This document shows, one piece after another, positions 11,039-24,670 of a stretch of 64,000 nucleotides of DNA. The translations under genes and the position numbers were made by a program. Origin of the DNA: Poronia punctata (lineage: Eukaryota > Ascomycota > Sordariomycetes > Xylariales > Xylariaceae); assembly GCA_022579005.1 (NCBI GenBank), contig MU401583.1, positions 44,800 to 108,799 of the forward strand, in the 5' to 3' direction. How positions within the stretch are numbered: position 1 is the stretch's first letter; every line of letters starts with the position of its first letter. The notes beneath the pieces are model-generated. The model saw only the letters and a program-made list of their open reading frames with translations. It was not told the DNA's origin and did not search any database.

Positions 11039-12341
11039 CTAGGGCAGGCCCTTGTCTGTTCCGATTGTTCCATGAGGCGCGCACTGTCAAGGATAGGATG
11101 ACATACCATGAGTGGCAGCGGTTGGAGAAATTGATAAGATGTGAAGGGAGATTATAGGGAGGACATAACATGCCAGGAAATTGAACAACGAAAAAATTTA
11201 AAACATACCAGATTACCAGATGGTGTTGGCGCATGCGCTGCCGGCGAAGTGGCAAATTGAGTGTTAGTCATTACCGGCATAGGCGCGGGAGCCATGTTCT
11301 GATGGTAGTTAGGGGGCATTGACATCGGAGCAGACGTTGCTAATTCAGGCCCAGTGGCAGGGACCTGCCCATGAGTCTGGGACTGCAAATTTTGCATTGC
11401 TTGTGCATTTTGCATCGCTTGTGCGTGTTGCATGTCTTGTGCGTGTTGCATGTCCTGTGCGTGTTGCATGTCTTGTGCGTTTTGCATATCTTGTGCGTTT
11501 TGCATGTTTTGTATCTCTTGTTCGTTCTGCATATCGTGGACGTTCTGAATCTCCTGGGAATTCTGCATTTCTTGCGCATTCGGTAGATCTTGCGTTTGCT
11601 GAGTTTCCTGCAACTCTTGCGCTATATGCGATTCAGGCAGCACATTTGGTGGTGTGGACGATGTGTTCTGTGTACTGGTCACAGGCTGATCATAAGCTGT
11701 GCTCGGTACAGCATGCTCAGGGAACTCGTTTGGCATGGTCGGCGCACTCAGCAAAGTAGGTTCTGTTGGCATATCGGATGCGGTTGATGTCTCTTGAGCT
11801 GCCGTGCTCTCAGGTACTGGTGTGCTTGTACGCCTAATTGCCACGATTGTCAGTTTTAGGTATCGTCCAGCAGAGGATGGTCGAGAATAGAAAGTGATGA
11901 GTGTTGCTTGTTTTATAGGGTAGACAATGGACCGACGACATCCATATGCGCAGCAAATGGACTATCCCACAAATGGCAGCAGAAACACCAGCTGCACGTT
12001 GACGACTGCATTGAAACAGTAGACTTGCAAGACCGGTAAGGCCACGAGTACTCCGACGGCCCCGCAGCTCACAGCCTCGCATTGTCCGGTTGGCCCTGTG
12101 TTTGGTATACACATACGTCCAATGGCGGGTCCAAGCAGGTAGGTTGAATCGGATTCAACGAGACAGTAGGAACTAGTTGCACTCACTGTAATTGTGAATC
12201 TGTCATGCTGACTTCTGCTGCTGCAATTGCACTGTCTTCGGTGGCTACCGTTGGTACCGGGGCCGATGCAGAGTTTGGTGTCGATACAGGGTCGACGGCC
12301 TGCAAAACAGGCGTTGTCGCAACCTCTTCCTCCATGGTCAT
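11039..12341 (-). CDS. unrecognised protein with MQ(N/H)AQD hexapeptide repeats
   Basis: Unknown function. The model has exon 1 at 12341-12187 (starting MTMEEEVATTPVLQ), a 353-bp intron, exon 2 at 11833-11209, then a less certain exon 3 at 11083-11039 ending in TAG; phases agree throughout, giving about 274 residues. The protein is Thr/Ser/Pro/Gln-rich and probably disordered. Its centre is a tandem array of six-residue units of the type MQNAQD/MQHAQD (about 12-14 units, degenerating outward), followed by a Pro/Met-rich segment (APMSMPPNYHQNMAPAPMPV). No domain is visible. It lies upstream of the GATA factor on the same strand with about 380 bp between the models, so it could be an independent gene or a long alternative 5' portion of that gene; I see no splice path that joins them in frame. 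Exon 3 is the weakest part. Confidence 0.5.
11385..11585. repeat. 18-bp coding tandem repeat
   Basis: Successive 18-bp units, on the plus strand of the type TTGCATGTCTTGTGCGTG, encode the MQ(N/H)AQD hexapeptide on the minus strand. The central units (about 11421-11480) are nearly identical; outer ones have diverged. Period 18 keeps the frame, so copy number can change without frameshift. Confidence 0.85.
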
Positions 12342-13637
12342 TCCTAGGTAGGTAGGATATCAGATGGCTTGGGAACCAGCAGCAAGACGTAGTACGATAG
12401 CGCCCTAAACACCAGAACGACCAGAAGACAGCCTAACGGTTGATTTGACGCGCCCAAGAGATTCGGCCGGCTGATAATTGACCAGTCAAGAAGAGTAAAT
12501 GTCAATCGGTACTAAGGTGAGGTTAAGGTGAGATGGTTATGACATGCCACGGCCAATGGCGCCACAATCGCGATCGGGGGCCTATCAACGTCTACCCGAT
12601 TATGCTTGTGGAGGTTAGGGGAAATGTACTATTAACAACAGAACCACCAAGCTGTGCAGTGCATTAAAATGTAGAGTGGCAAGGCATGAAAGTCTGGTTA
12701 CAAAGGTCGTTTGCGACTTTACTGCGTAGAGGTAGGGCTGTGGTGTTAAGTATGAGATGGACGTGATTAAAAAATCATGACTACACGGTGCTGGGAACTT
12801 GGATGGTCTGGGAAGCTCAAAGTTTTTTCTGGGGCAAGTGGAGTTTTCTCTACCCAGACTGGATATGCTGGCGCTCTTTGTAGATTCCTTTGGAGACCGA
12901 TGTAGGGTCGCTTTTAAATTCTGGATTTGTGTCTATTCCTTTATGCCTGGCGCCTTGCAGTATTATTCCAACGCAAAAAGTAACCAGTATCCCAAACCGC
13001 AAAGGGGTAACATTTGTCTTTATACCGTCTCTTGTTTATACCCAGGAAAAGGCCCCAAATACAAGCTAGACTTACTAATGATATATGTGTACAACTTACA
13101 AGATGTTACTCAAGCAACAAAAGCAGCTGTATTATCAAAAGCTTCTTAAAAAGAGAAGTTTTCTCGACCTATATAATATAGGTAATAAGCAACTTCCCAT
13201 GTATTTCATTTATGTGTAAACACCCAGATTCTAAGCAGCTCTTAAGTAGGTAATTGCATTCTACATGTACGTGTGTATATATGGTAAGTACTCGTACCTA
13301 CGGGATGGAAATGGCCTGCCTAGAATTTATTGCTAGAAACCTAGAGGAGCAAGGCTTTTCCTACAATTAGAGAGCTGCCAGTTGCCAAGTCACACCTGTA
13401 AGTGCCAACAACTGTAGCAGTGTGGGTCAATGGAGACCTTGGTGAAAACGTGCTGCAGATCTAACTAGTGGCGCTGGCTGAATTATTTTGAACTCTGCCA
13501 TCTGAGGTTACATCTCAATGAACAACTCTTTCGATTTCTTTGTGACCCTGATACATCCATCTATCTTCATAGATCCAGGTATTCTAATCCAACGGGTTTT
13601 CTGCGCTTATAGTAGTGCGACGTGAGCCGGCATCAAC
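12342..13637. other. intergenic, divergent promoters
   Basis: About 1.3 kb lies upstream of both the repeat-protein gene (-) and KRR1 (+). A 116-codon frame near 12799 has a TTG start and no coding character. Nothing else noted. Confidence 0.5.
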
Positions 13638-16221
<2,584 letters not shown>

Positions 16222-16466
16222 ATTTTTTTTTTTCTCTCTCTCTCGTCATTTCTCCGATGCTCCGCTCAGCATGGCTCAGCTTTCTACGTTTCTCGCCTTT
16301 TTTTGTCGAGGGTACGTGGATCATGGTCTTTGGCTACGAGCCAGGGACAAGGCAGTTATTAGGGGATGGGATGATGTACTCGTATAGGGAAGTGGTCGGT
16401 GTCTTGTCTTTTCCAGCGACAGGAAAACATACCATAGATTGTTTAATGCATCGGGTAAGAGGAGTG

Positions 16467-16785
16467 TTATCCCAAGACCTAATTCCTCTGTCTGGCATGG
16501 CGTGGAAGGAGAAAATTATACTGTAAAGGGGGTAATCTTAGATTGCAGCTGTAGAATGAAGCCAATTGCGACACAAAAAGCATTTCGACTTGGTCAGATA
16601 GTGACAACCTCCTAATCATGAGAGGTTTATGAACGATATAACGAGGTGAGGTCTACCAGACATACAATACTGTCTGGGCAGTTCTATCTAATCAGGGTAG
16701 ATATAAAAAGCATTCATCTGGCACAAGTAATCTCATTCATTTAGTCTATCCTCGAATCATTAAACATTTGGTATCAGAACTCATT
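16467..16785 (+). mobile_element. possible LTR remnant with primer-binding site
   Basis: Between the two gene 3' ends a TATA-like box (GATATAAAAAG, about 16700) is followed by a segment ending ATTAAACA at 16766, then TTTGGTATCAGAAC. The order TATA, short transcribed end, ...ACA, TGGTATCAGA is that of an LTR end followed by a tRNA primer-binding site, as in Ty1/copia elements. The left border is uncertain; TGTTATCC at about 16467 is one candidate. No internal coding region remains: ENP1 coding sequence ends at 16862. This is inference from a short motif. Confidence 0.35.
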
Positions 16786-16861
16786 TTCGCCTGGGTTTTA
16801 TGCGCCGAGGTAAACCGTCATGCCCAGTCATTCGTTTTAGTTTTAGTCTAGAGCAGCCTTT

Positions 16862-19512
16862 TTACCCATCGATCAACATGGTATCGTCGCCATCGAGTGC
16901 CGGGCCCTGTGGCTCTGCAACGACACCTCTGCCACGTCCAGCCAATAGCTCCCTTCGGATCTCTGGTCCGATCTTGTGGTGGCCGTGTGTCAGGAGCAAA
17001 TCTAAGAGGAGTTCTCGCTATTCGGCGTGATGAGAGTTAGCAAGTGTCAATGATACAGTATTTCTGGACGAAATGTAATGAATAAAAGAAAACGGCGCAA
17101 ACTGACCTGATCCTCCGTAATTTCATTCTTGTACCGCACAGCAAAGGACAAAAGAGCCTGGTGCCATATCACGGGCAATTTAGCTGCTGTTGCGGCACGT
17201 TCGCTTGTGTTCATCATGTTCATAGCATCTGCTTCGGTGACAGAGGCCGGATCGGCATTACGGAATCCTATATTTTCCGGTCAGATATATATATATATAT
17301 GGATTGCAGACAGAGTTGAAGAGCACTCACTCAAGAAGTGAAAGACAAGCGAATCTACGACTTGCCAACTGGTGATTGATTGATAGTTAGCACCGTAATC
17401 TCGGCCTCGATGTATCCCGTGAAAGCGGCGGCAACTTACGGCAAAGCGTATTTCTTATCCAACAACGTCCGAATGAAGATATTGGTTGCTCCTCCACCTC
17501 TGTAAAATTGGGTTAGCAACGATGGTACAGCGAAAGACCACTGCAAGCACCATGAAAAAGCCAGCAAATGGGAAGACAAGTCTAGGATCGCTTACTCTGT
17601 CCCCGCGGATGCTTCACGTGCAGCAATCTGTAAACGCATTAGAGTTGATTCTTGTAAGACGAGGAATATTGCTCACATCACACAGCCCCTTAAGGGCAGC
17701 ACCGGAATGCAGAACTAGACGCAAAGATTGATCAGGATACGCTGTTTCAAGTCATCAACCACAGTCAATCTTGTTTTACACACCTGGTATGGATACGCGG
17801 CTTAATAAATACCAAACGTTAGCAAGTTGTCCCTTTAGCCAAACATGATATCCTCCAACAGGTGAAAGGCCCCAGAGTATAATTCAGGGGTAGTAAAGAA
17901 AAATAGGGGTGTACTCACGCAAGGACAGCAGATATAATATGTGCTTCTCGTAGCGTTGCGCCGCTCTCGACAAGTCTTGAAGAACCGGTTAGAAGGTCAT
18001 TTCCGGAGATACAGATCAGCTATTACTACTCACGGGAACAGGATTCCTTGAAGCCCAGCCCAAATTAGCACATATCAAATCAATCCACGGCTCAATGGTG
18101 AACATACCTTTGAAAAACGCCGCCGGCTTGTATAGTGCTTTACGGAGCGCATCGAAAAGGTGAACATTAAGCTTTTTCGTCTTCAAGAACATTCAAGTCA
18201 GCTGTATGTAAATAATCCCAGGTTGGAGAAGGGCCACGAACCTCGGCTATATTGTCCCGAACGTGATCCAATAGTATCATGTTTAAGAATGACCGTACAA
18301 CGACAGGTTTAGAGCTCACAAACAAGCGAGTCGCCGCTAAAACTGCATTAGGGGTCCACCTAGGGGTAGGAATGACAAAGTCAGCTATAAGTTGCGGGTA
18401 TAGGATGAACAGACGCGCTTCTTCACACGGGGATTTTATGTTGCCATAAGCGTCGGAAAAACTTACTGGCTTGGGTTGGTGACTTGTATAATATCCTCCC
18501 ACTAGTAAAGATTTCTCGTCAGCCAACGCTTAACTATTTCTCTACCGGCACAGCTAGACAGGCGCATATAGTCCTCGATGGACCGCTGTGTGTTGAACCA
18601 ACTAGCAGCGCAACTTTATTCGATGGATGCCGAAAAACTTACGTGCGGTACTGTAGGCAGGATCTTAAACGCTTTTGGCAACTTTCCAGACTTGTAACGA
18701 GACAGGAAGAGTCCCTGTGAAGCATAGAAACGTCAGCTAGGTTCTGTTGGCGTCATCTACTCAGGAGTCTCCTGGTATCGACTCACTACACAATTGTCAG
18801 CAACCATTTGATTAACCCCCTGAAAGCGAAATACCACGGGTCAGACATGCGGATTTCTCTTCACGTACCAATCTTGCTGTAGACTTCGACAACTTTAGGA
18901 GATAGTTCAAAGCCTTCCTCCGAAGCTGGCCCCCGAGCTTCTGGCCGGTCTTGGCCAGCCTCGTGGGCTGCTATCCGAGCTAGTATCTACCGGAATAGTC
19001 AGCATGTTGGGGTTTCTTTGGAAAGTAAAGTGTTCCCTCACAATATCCGCCAAGTTGGTACTCGTGCCTTGCTCCTCCGCCGCATGTCCATTGGTCTGCG
19101 CCGTGGGCCAAGGTCCTTCTGTAAGTAATGGATCCTCGTCGGCGCCCGGGAAGAATTTTTGGAAGGTATGTAAGTCGTCTACTTCAACGTCGACGTGTTC
19201 AATAATATCGTCGTCCTCGTCGGCCCAGGGCTCTTCTCCTTCAAAAGGCTCTCCGTCCTCCCCTCCATCTTGATATCTCGAGTCGAACCCAAAGGCGGAG
19301 GCGGATTCGACCGGTCGTGAAGGCGGAGCGTCTTCTTCGGCAAGTTGTCGGCCGATATCTAAGATCTTCCGGCTCGTTCTCGAATCGACAAAGTTTTCCC
19401 CATTCTCTTCCTCCTTGTCTTGCGACTTTGTCCGTTTGCGGTTGCGTAGAATGCCCACAGTATATTCCTCCTCCAGGGCCCGACGGGGCTTGTTTGGTGC
19501 TGCTTTGGGCAT
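16862..19512 (-). CDS. ENP1: ENP1/bystin, 40S ribosome biogenesis factor
   Basis: Bystin-family protein of pre-40S particles, needed for 20S pre-rRNA maturation and export. Fifteen exons total 1458 nt (485 residues; yeast Enp1 is of similar size): 19512-19042, 18986-18870, 18714-18643, 18501-18467, 18359-18242, 18180-18108, 18046-18034, 17975-17919, 17800-17784, 17714-17677, 17627-17596, 17499-17440, 17368-17331, 17267-17107, 17017-16862. The acidic, basic-patched N-terminus precedes the bystin core: LSRYKSGKLPKAFKILP, WTPNAVLAATRLFVSS, KLNVHLFDALRKALYKP, FFKGILFPLVESG, REAHIISAVLARVSIPVLH, TLLDKKYALPWQVVDSLVFHF, LPVIWHQALLSF. Exons 7 and 9 are only 13 and 17 nt. The intron at 18869-18715 must be a twin intron. 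It is convergent with KRR1 and divergent from HGH1 (389 bp apart). Identity is secure; splicing is inferred. Confidence 0.93.
18715..18869 (-). other. [D1,2] twin intron (stwintron) in ENP1
   Basis: On the minus strand the external donor G is 18869, the internal intron 18868-18786 (83 nt, GTACGT...TTGTGTAG). Its AG is followed by TGAGTCG, giving GTGAGTCG after removal. The external intron (72 nt) has GCTGAC upstream and ends TTCACAG at 18715. The join ATT|GGA gives KIGLFLSRYKSGK, the bystin signature. Single-step splicing leaves an extra G and an early stop or frameshift. Confidence 0.85.
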
Positions 19513-19901
19513 TTTGATACGGGAAGGGGCGTTCTCGGGGCAGAAAGAACAGTTGGAAGTACTCGGTTGCGATTTCGAGAGGCGTATAATCGCATACGTC
19601 GGCGATTATAACTGTTGACTTCGACTTGCAGCTGTGATAATTTACAAAAATTAAAAATATTGAGTGGGGCCCCCGCGAATCTCTAAACTGTAAGCGGCTT
19701 GTCCACTGCATAACAATGGCATCTTAGCGTACAGGTTCCACCTACCCCTCCGTTATCAATCCTTATCGCAAAAGTTATACATCGAGAGATCCAGAACCCC
19801 TCCATGATGAAGCTGTGATGTTGAGAATACTAACAAGCAAAATAGGCAAGCAAGTACTCGCCATTTATATAAATTAACGGACTTATTCCAAACTAAATAC
19901 A
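19513..19901. promoter_or_regulatory. bidirectional promoter ENP1/HGH1
   Basis: The 389 bp between the divergent start codons must hold both promoters. An A/T-rich stretch at 19635-19660 lies centrally; no clear named site is seen. Confidence 0.4.
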
Positions 19902-21252
19902 ATGCCTACGGAATTAGAAGAGGTATGGTCTATTTTCTACACGTGATGATGCACATTATGTTGCGCAATTGCTGAGCCCCGATATCTTGCAGTTGGTCGG
20001 TCTAGTAGCCGATCGGAACCCTCAGGTTCGCATTATTGCGGCAGAGCATCTCGTGCCATACTCAATATCACAACCTGGCATATTCAAGACCGAAGATTTG
20101 CAGCCCGTCCAGAATCTGAAACTCCTGATTAAAGATGTGCCGGTATGTCTAATACCCCTTTTTTCCGGCATGAAGGACGCTCTCGGTGTTAAAGGGGCGG
20201 CAATGAATTGAGAGGTTTGACTAACTCGACACAACCTGGGACGGTTGAGTAGCAAATCGCCGAGCACATCTTAACAATTCTAATAAATCTCGCGACCGAC
20301 CATGAGATATTAGAAAACTTAGTGTCTGACAATAAGTTCATAGACGAGGTGCTTAGGCAAATAATAGTGAGTTAACCAATTATTATATCCAATTGCGGCC
20401 GTGTCTCTAGTGAGCCAGCCATAGCCATCATCCTGTTAACACATGAAGCGACAGATACCTACCGAACCTAATGCAAACCTTCTTTCCATGTTGCTAGCCA
20501 ACTTGGCCAAGTCGGATTCCATAAAGGTCATTTTGGACAAGAAGCAAACGCCACCAGAGGAGCTCAAGTCCAATGAGTTGGTTATAAATCAACTGGTCGA
20601 TATTTTTGTCAAAGAAGGGGCGTACAATAAACATGCTGATTTCGATCATCTGTCATACCTTTTTGCAGATCTAACAAAGCATGCCGAGATACGGCACCAC
20701 TTTGTCCGCAAGCAGGACTACGATGGAGTCATTCCCATAACGAAACTCAAGGTCTTCACAGAGCACAAGTCGGACATCCGCCGGAAGGGGGTGGCTTCGA
20801 CCATCAAGAATGTTGCCTTTGACGTACCGTCACATTCCCTCTTCATATCCGAAGATGACATCGATATCCTACCTTACATCCTGCTGCCAATAACCGGCAA
20901 TGAGGAGTACGACTTGGAAGAGACGATGACCATGCTGCCGGACCTACAGCTCCTCCCGCCAGACAAGCAGCGAGACTCGGACCCGAACATCATTCAAACG
21001 CACGTCGAGACCTTGTTGCTTCTATCATCAACGCGCGAGGCCCGCGAGCGCATGCGTCAGATTAATGTATATCCGATCATCAGGGAGACACACGCGCGCG
21101 TGCAGCATGAGGACGTCCAAGAAGCCTGCGAGCGACTTGTTCAGGTATTGATGCGAGACGAAGAAGATGAGCCTCGGGTACAGGAGATCAAGGATGACGT
21201 GCCAGGTCTAGTAGCAGACGACGACGATGACGAGCAGATAGTCGAGGTGTAG
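19902..21252 (+). CDS. HGH1: HGH1-like armadillo-fold chaperone for eEF2
   Basis: HGH1 is a cytosolic helical-repeat protein that, with Hsp90/TRiC and Cns1, assists folding of elongation factor eEF2. Four exons, 19902-19922, 19993-20142, 20253-20366 and 20455-21252 (introns 70, 110 and 88 bp), give 360 residues starting MPTELEELVGLVADRNPQVR. Family hallmarks are AEHILTILINLATD, EPNANLLSMLLANLAKSD, the middle block DIRRKGVASTIKNVAFD, LPYILLPITGNEEYDLEE, LLPPDKQRDSDPNIIQTH and LLLLSSTREARERMR. The C-terminus is acidic (DDDDDEQIVEV). The introns cluster at the 5' end, unlike the neighbouring intron-riddled genes. The third junction (I|I before PTEPNAN) is the least certain. Confidence 0.88.
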
Positions 21253-21907
21253 ACTAAATATGTTTATTGGTCATATTATGAGCTTTTAATCTTTCAAAAA
21301 GATAGACTCCGAGCATGGCATGTATATAACAACGTGGAAGACTCGCAGATGCCTGGTAGACTGTAGTAAAGTGAAGCAATGCGGTGCCAATGCCTATGTT
21401 GCCTGGGTAATCACGCACCTCACCAGCTACCCCATGTTGAAACCAAACAAAATGTATATCCGGAAAGACCTCTTTGACTATTGTCTTTGCTTAGGCATTG
21501 AAACAGCCTAACCAAACCCCAAAGCCTGGGCGTTGTGTTGTTCTATTCAACATTGGTGAGTGTTCAGGGGCGCCGAGGATGAGTAATATAGCTCAGCCAC
21601 ATTGTGATGCTAAGCCACATCTGCAAAAACGGGTCAGGCGTTTCCAAGGCTGAAATGGGTGGGTCTAGGTACATAGGCATGTACCTCCTACTGCGAGCTT
21701 AATGATAATTTCAATTGACAAATCCTTGAATACAGGCATACTGACGTTAGTCTGGTTATCGCGTATCGCGACGGCTTTGACAGCTCACTATTGCCCATCA
21801 ACTTCTTCGTCAACCAAGTAGCCAACCAACGAAACCGGAACGCCTATTAATCCCACTACCTACCTAGAACATTTAATGACCGACGGATAAGGGATACGAA
21901 AATAACG
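21253..21907. other. intergenic
   Basis: This spacer between HGH1 and CEF1 holds 3' sequence of HGH1 and the CEF1 promoter. Only short frames without coding character are seen. Confidence 0.5.
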
Positions 21908-24332
21908 ATGCCGGTAGTCAAGGGAGGAGTGTGGACAAACATCGAGGATGAGATTCTCAAGGCCTCCGTCTCCAAATATGGCTTAAATCAATGGGCTCGC
22001 GTGTCATCGCTACTGCCACGAAAGACACCGAAACAATGCAAGGCAAGATGGAGCGAATGGCTGGATCCGAGCATAAAGAAGATCGAGTGGAGCAAGGAGG
22101 AGGACGAGAAGCTGCTGCATCTGGCCAAGTTGATGCCCACGCAGTGGAGGACCATCGCTCCTATAGTCGGTCGCACCGCGAATCAATGTCTCGAACGTTA
22201 CCAGAAGCTTTTGGATGAAGCCGAGCAGCGTGAGGCGTCGAGCCTCGGCCTTGCTGGGCCTGAAGGCGGCGAGACGCAAGCGCCTACAGCGGATGACGTA
22301 CGGAGGCTACGCCCAGGCGAAGTCGATCCAGACCCCGAGACCAAACCCGCGAAACCCGACACCATCGATCTTGATGAAGATGAGAAGGAGATGCTGAGCG
22401 AAGCTCGAGCCCGCTTGGCGAACACGCAGGGAAAGAAGGCAAAGAGGAAGGCTCGTGAGCGCCAGCAAGAGGAGTCGCGTCGCCTAGCTTCCCTACAGAA
22501 GCGCCGTGAACTGAAGACAGCCGGTATTAACATCAAGGTCGTCACCCGCAAGAAGGGTCAGATGGATTACAACGCAGATATCCCGTTTGAAAAAGCGCCT
22601 GCCGCCGGATTCTACGAGACTACAGACGAAGCAAAACGAAACGAGTTCCAGAGGGCCAACTTCGACCCTCGCAAACAACAACTTGCTACGAAACGCAAAG
22701 GAGATCAAGACGATGATGCAGACCGCAAGCGGAAAAGGACGGAGAAAGACGGCCCTTCAGCGGCTACGCAAGCTGCCATCAGGGCCGGCCAGATGCAGAA
22801 AATCCGCGAAGCCGAGCAAAGCAGTAAGAGACGGGCGCTCAACCTGCCGGCGCCGCAAGTTAGCGAAGGCGAGCTTGAGGATATCGTGAAAATGGGCATG
22901 ATGGGCGAACGAGCCAACCTCGTCGCCCAGTCCAGCGAGAATGATGCGACCAGGGGTCTAGTGACCACATATTCGACTCTCAACACCCAGACACCCATCA
23001 GAACCCCGATGGCGCCGGCACAGGAGGACCGAGTAGCAACAGAAATCAGAAACATTCGGGCACTCACGGAAAACCAATCTGCTCTACTCGGTGGCGAGAA
23101 CGCCGATCTCAATGAAGGATCCGGATCGACAGGCTTCGAGAGTGCCGCGCCCCGGAAACAGGTCATCGCAACACCCAATCCGTTAGCCACCCCATTGCGT
23201 AGTGGCCTGAATGGCGTCGGTGCGACTCCTGGACGGGTGGGACAGACACCTTTGAGGACGCCGCGCGACAGCTTCGCGCTCAACAAGGGCGACAACGAGC
23301 TGGCGCTGGCGGGCGGCGCCGCAAACGACATGCGTCTTCGCGAACTCTCTATGAAGCACCAGCTCAAACAAGGGCTGGCTTCACTGCCGAAACCCAAGGA
23401 ATCCGAATGGGAGCTTGAGCTTCCCGAAGACCAGCAAGAGGCCATGGCATCGGAAGATCTAGAAGAGGACGCCGAGGTACGGGATCAGCGTGAACGCGCT
23501 ATCCGCGACGCCCAGGAACAACTAGAGCTCAGGAGACGAAGCCAAGTGTTGCAAAGAGACCTGCCCCGACCCGAGTTCCTAGATATCGAGGCTCTCGTGA
23601 AAGAAGCATCAGCCGTGTCCGACCCAATCGAGGCATTGATCGCGCGAGAAGCCGCTCTCCTGATCGCCAACGACGCCGTGCGATATCCCATCGCAGGCGG
23701 CAAAGTCAAAGGAACCCCCCCATCTCGCTTACAGCAGATAGACGACGCCTCGCTGGCCGAGGCACGGCTGCAGATCCTGATGGACGTGAAAGATAAGCCC
23801 AAGCCGGAAGACGTCCAAGCCGTCTGGGAGAGGGAAAATAGCAATGCGCTCCTGCTGGGCTTGGGATGCTACGAGGATGACGAGGAAGAGGAGAAAGCGG
23901 CCGCTATGAAGTCTGCTTTTGATGTAAGTCCTATATTTGTCTATCTATTTATCATTCCGCCTCCTAGTTCTTCACTAACATTATCACCAACCCAAGGCCG
24001 CGCAAGAATCCACGATAGAGACGGCAGAGAAATGCTCCAAGCTGGAGAAGAAGCTGAACCTCCACCTAGGCGGCTACCAACAACGAGCAAAGGCGCTACG
24101 GAATAAAGTGGGAGAAACAGCCGAGGCCCTGGAGAAAGCCACGTTTGCCCTGGGCGGCTTCAGGACATTGGCCGTATCGGAAGAGATCAGCGTCAAGGGC
24201 CGGTTGGAGGCTTTGAGGGAAGAAGTCAACTACGTCAGTCGTAGGGAGAGGGAGGCGCAAGAGGCGTATCGTCGGACGAAAGAGGAACTCGACAGTCTTG
24301 CCGCCGACGACGGCGTGAATGGGTATCACTAA
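21908..24332 (+). CDS. CEF1: CEF1/CDC5 pre-mRNA splicing factor
   Basis: Core component of the Prp19/CDC5 (NTC) complex that stabilises the catalytic spliceosome in the nucleus. Two exons, 21908-23923 and 23997-24332 (73-bp intron with GTAAGT donor), give 783 residues, typical for the family. Two N-terminal Myb repeats are clear: residues about 5-52 ([20 protein letters not shown]...WSEWL) and 58-103 ([17 protein letters not shown]...CLERYQKLL). A Lys/Arg/Glu-rich helix follows, with [11 protein letters not shown] and the [10 protein letters not shown] motif, then the central Thr-Pro repeats ([19 protein letters not shown]) characteristic of CDC5, and a C-terminal coiled coil for Prp19/Spf27 contacts. 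The start codon lies in a purine-rich context. A splicing factor two genes from stwintron-bearing genes is coincidence as far as the sequence shows. Confidence 0.95.
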
Positions 24333-24670
24333 CTAACTAAGAACTTACCTAACCTTACGTACTTATATATTTTATATCATACATGATGCGGGCAGAAAGG
24401 AAAAAGTTGTATAATAATAAAAAAGCGACGAAAAGCTGTATAATCAATCACACATGGGTCTCTGAGAACGGCCCAAGAATGAGAATAAAAAATAAAATGT
24501 TTATTTTCTTTTCCCTTCCTTTTCCTCATTTCCAGAGATATTATTACACTCATAAGATTATATCCTACATATTTGTTTCTCAACCTCCGCCCAAGGAGGA
24601 CGTGTTTTCGTACACACACAATAACAAACACCCATCATTAAAAAAAGTTACTAACCTAAATCTACTATTC

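Noticed and set aside
11180..11240. Resemblance of the SGNLVC end of the repeat protein to the start of a PacC-type zinc finger region
   Set aside because: No C2H2 finger sequence follows on any frame within the next kilobase; the residues after the donor are intronic.
10664..12341. A single gene joining the hexapeptide-repeat exons to the GATA exons
   Set aside because: Exon 2 of the repeat gene ends in phase 0 and no acceptor before the GATA exon continues that frame without stops; a short terminal exon with a stop fits better.
12799..13149. 116-codon plus-strand frame
   Set aside because: It begins at TTG, not ATG, and has no coding character.
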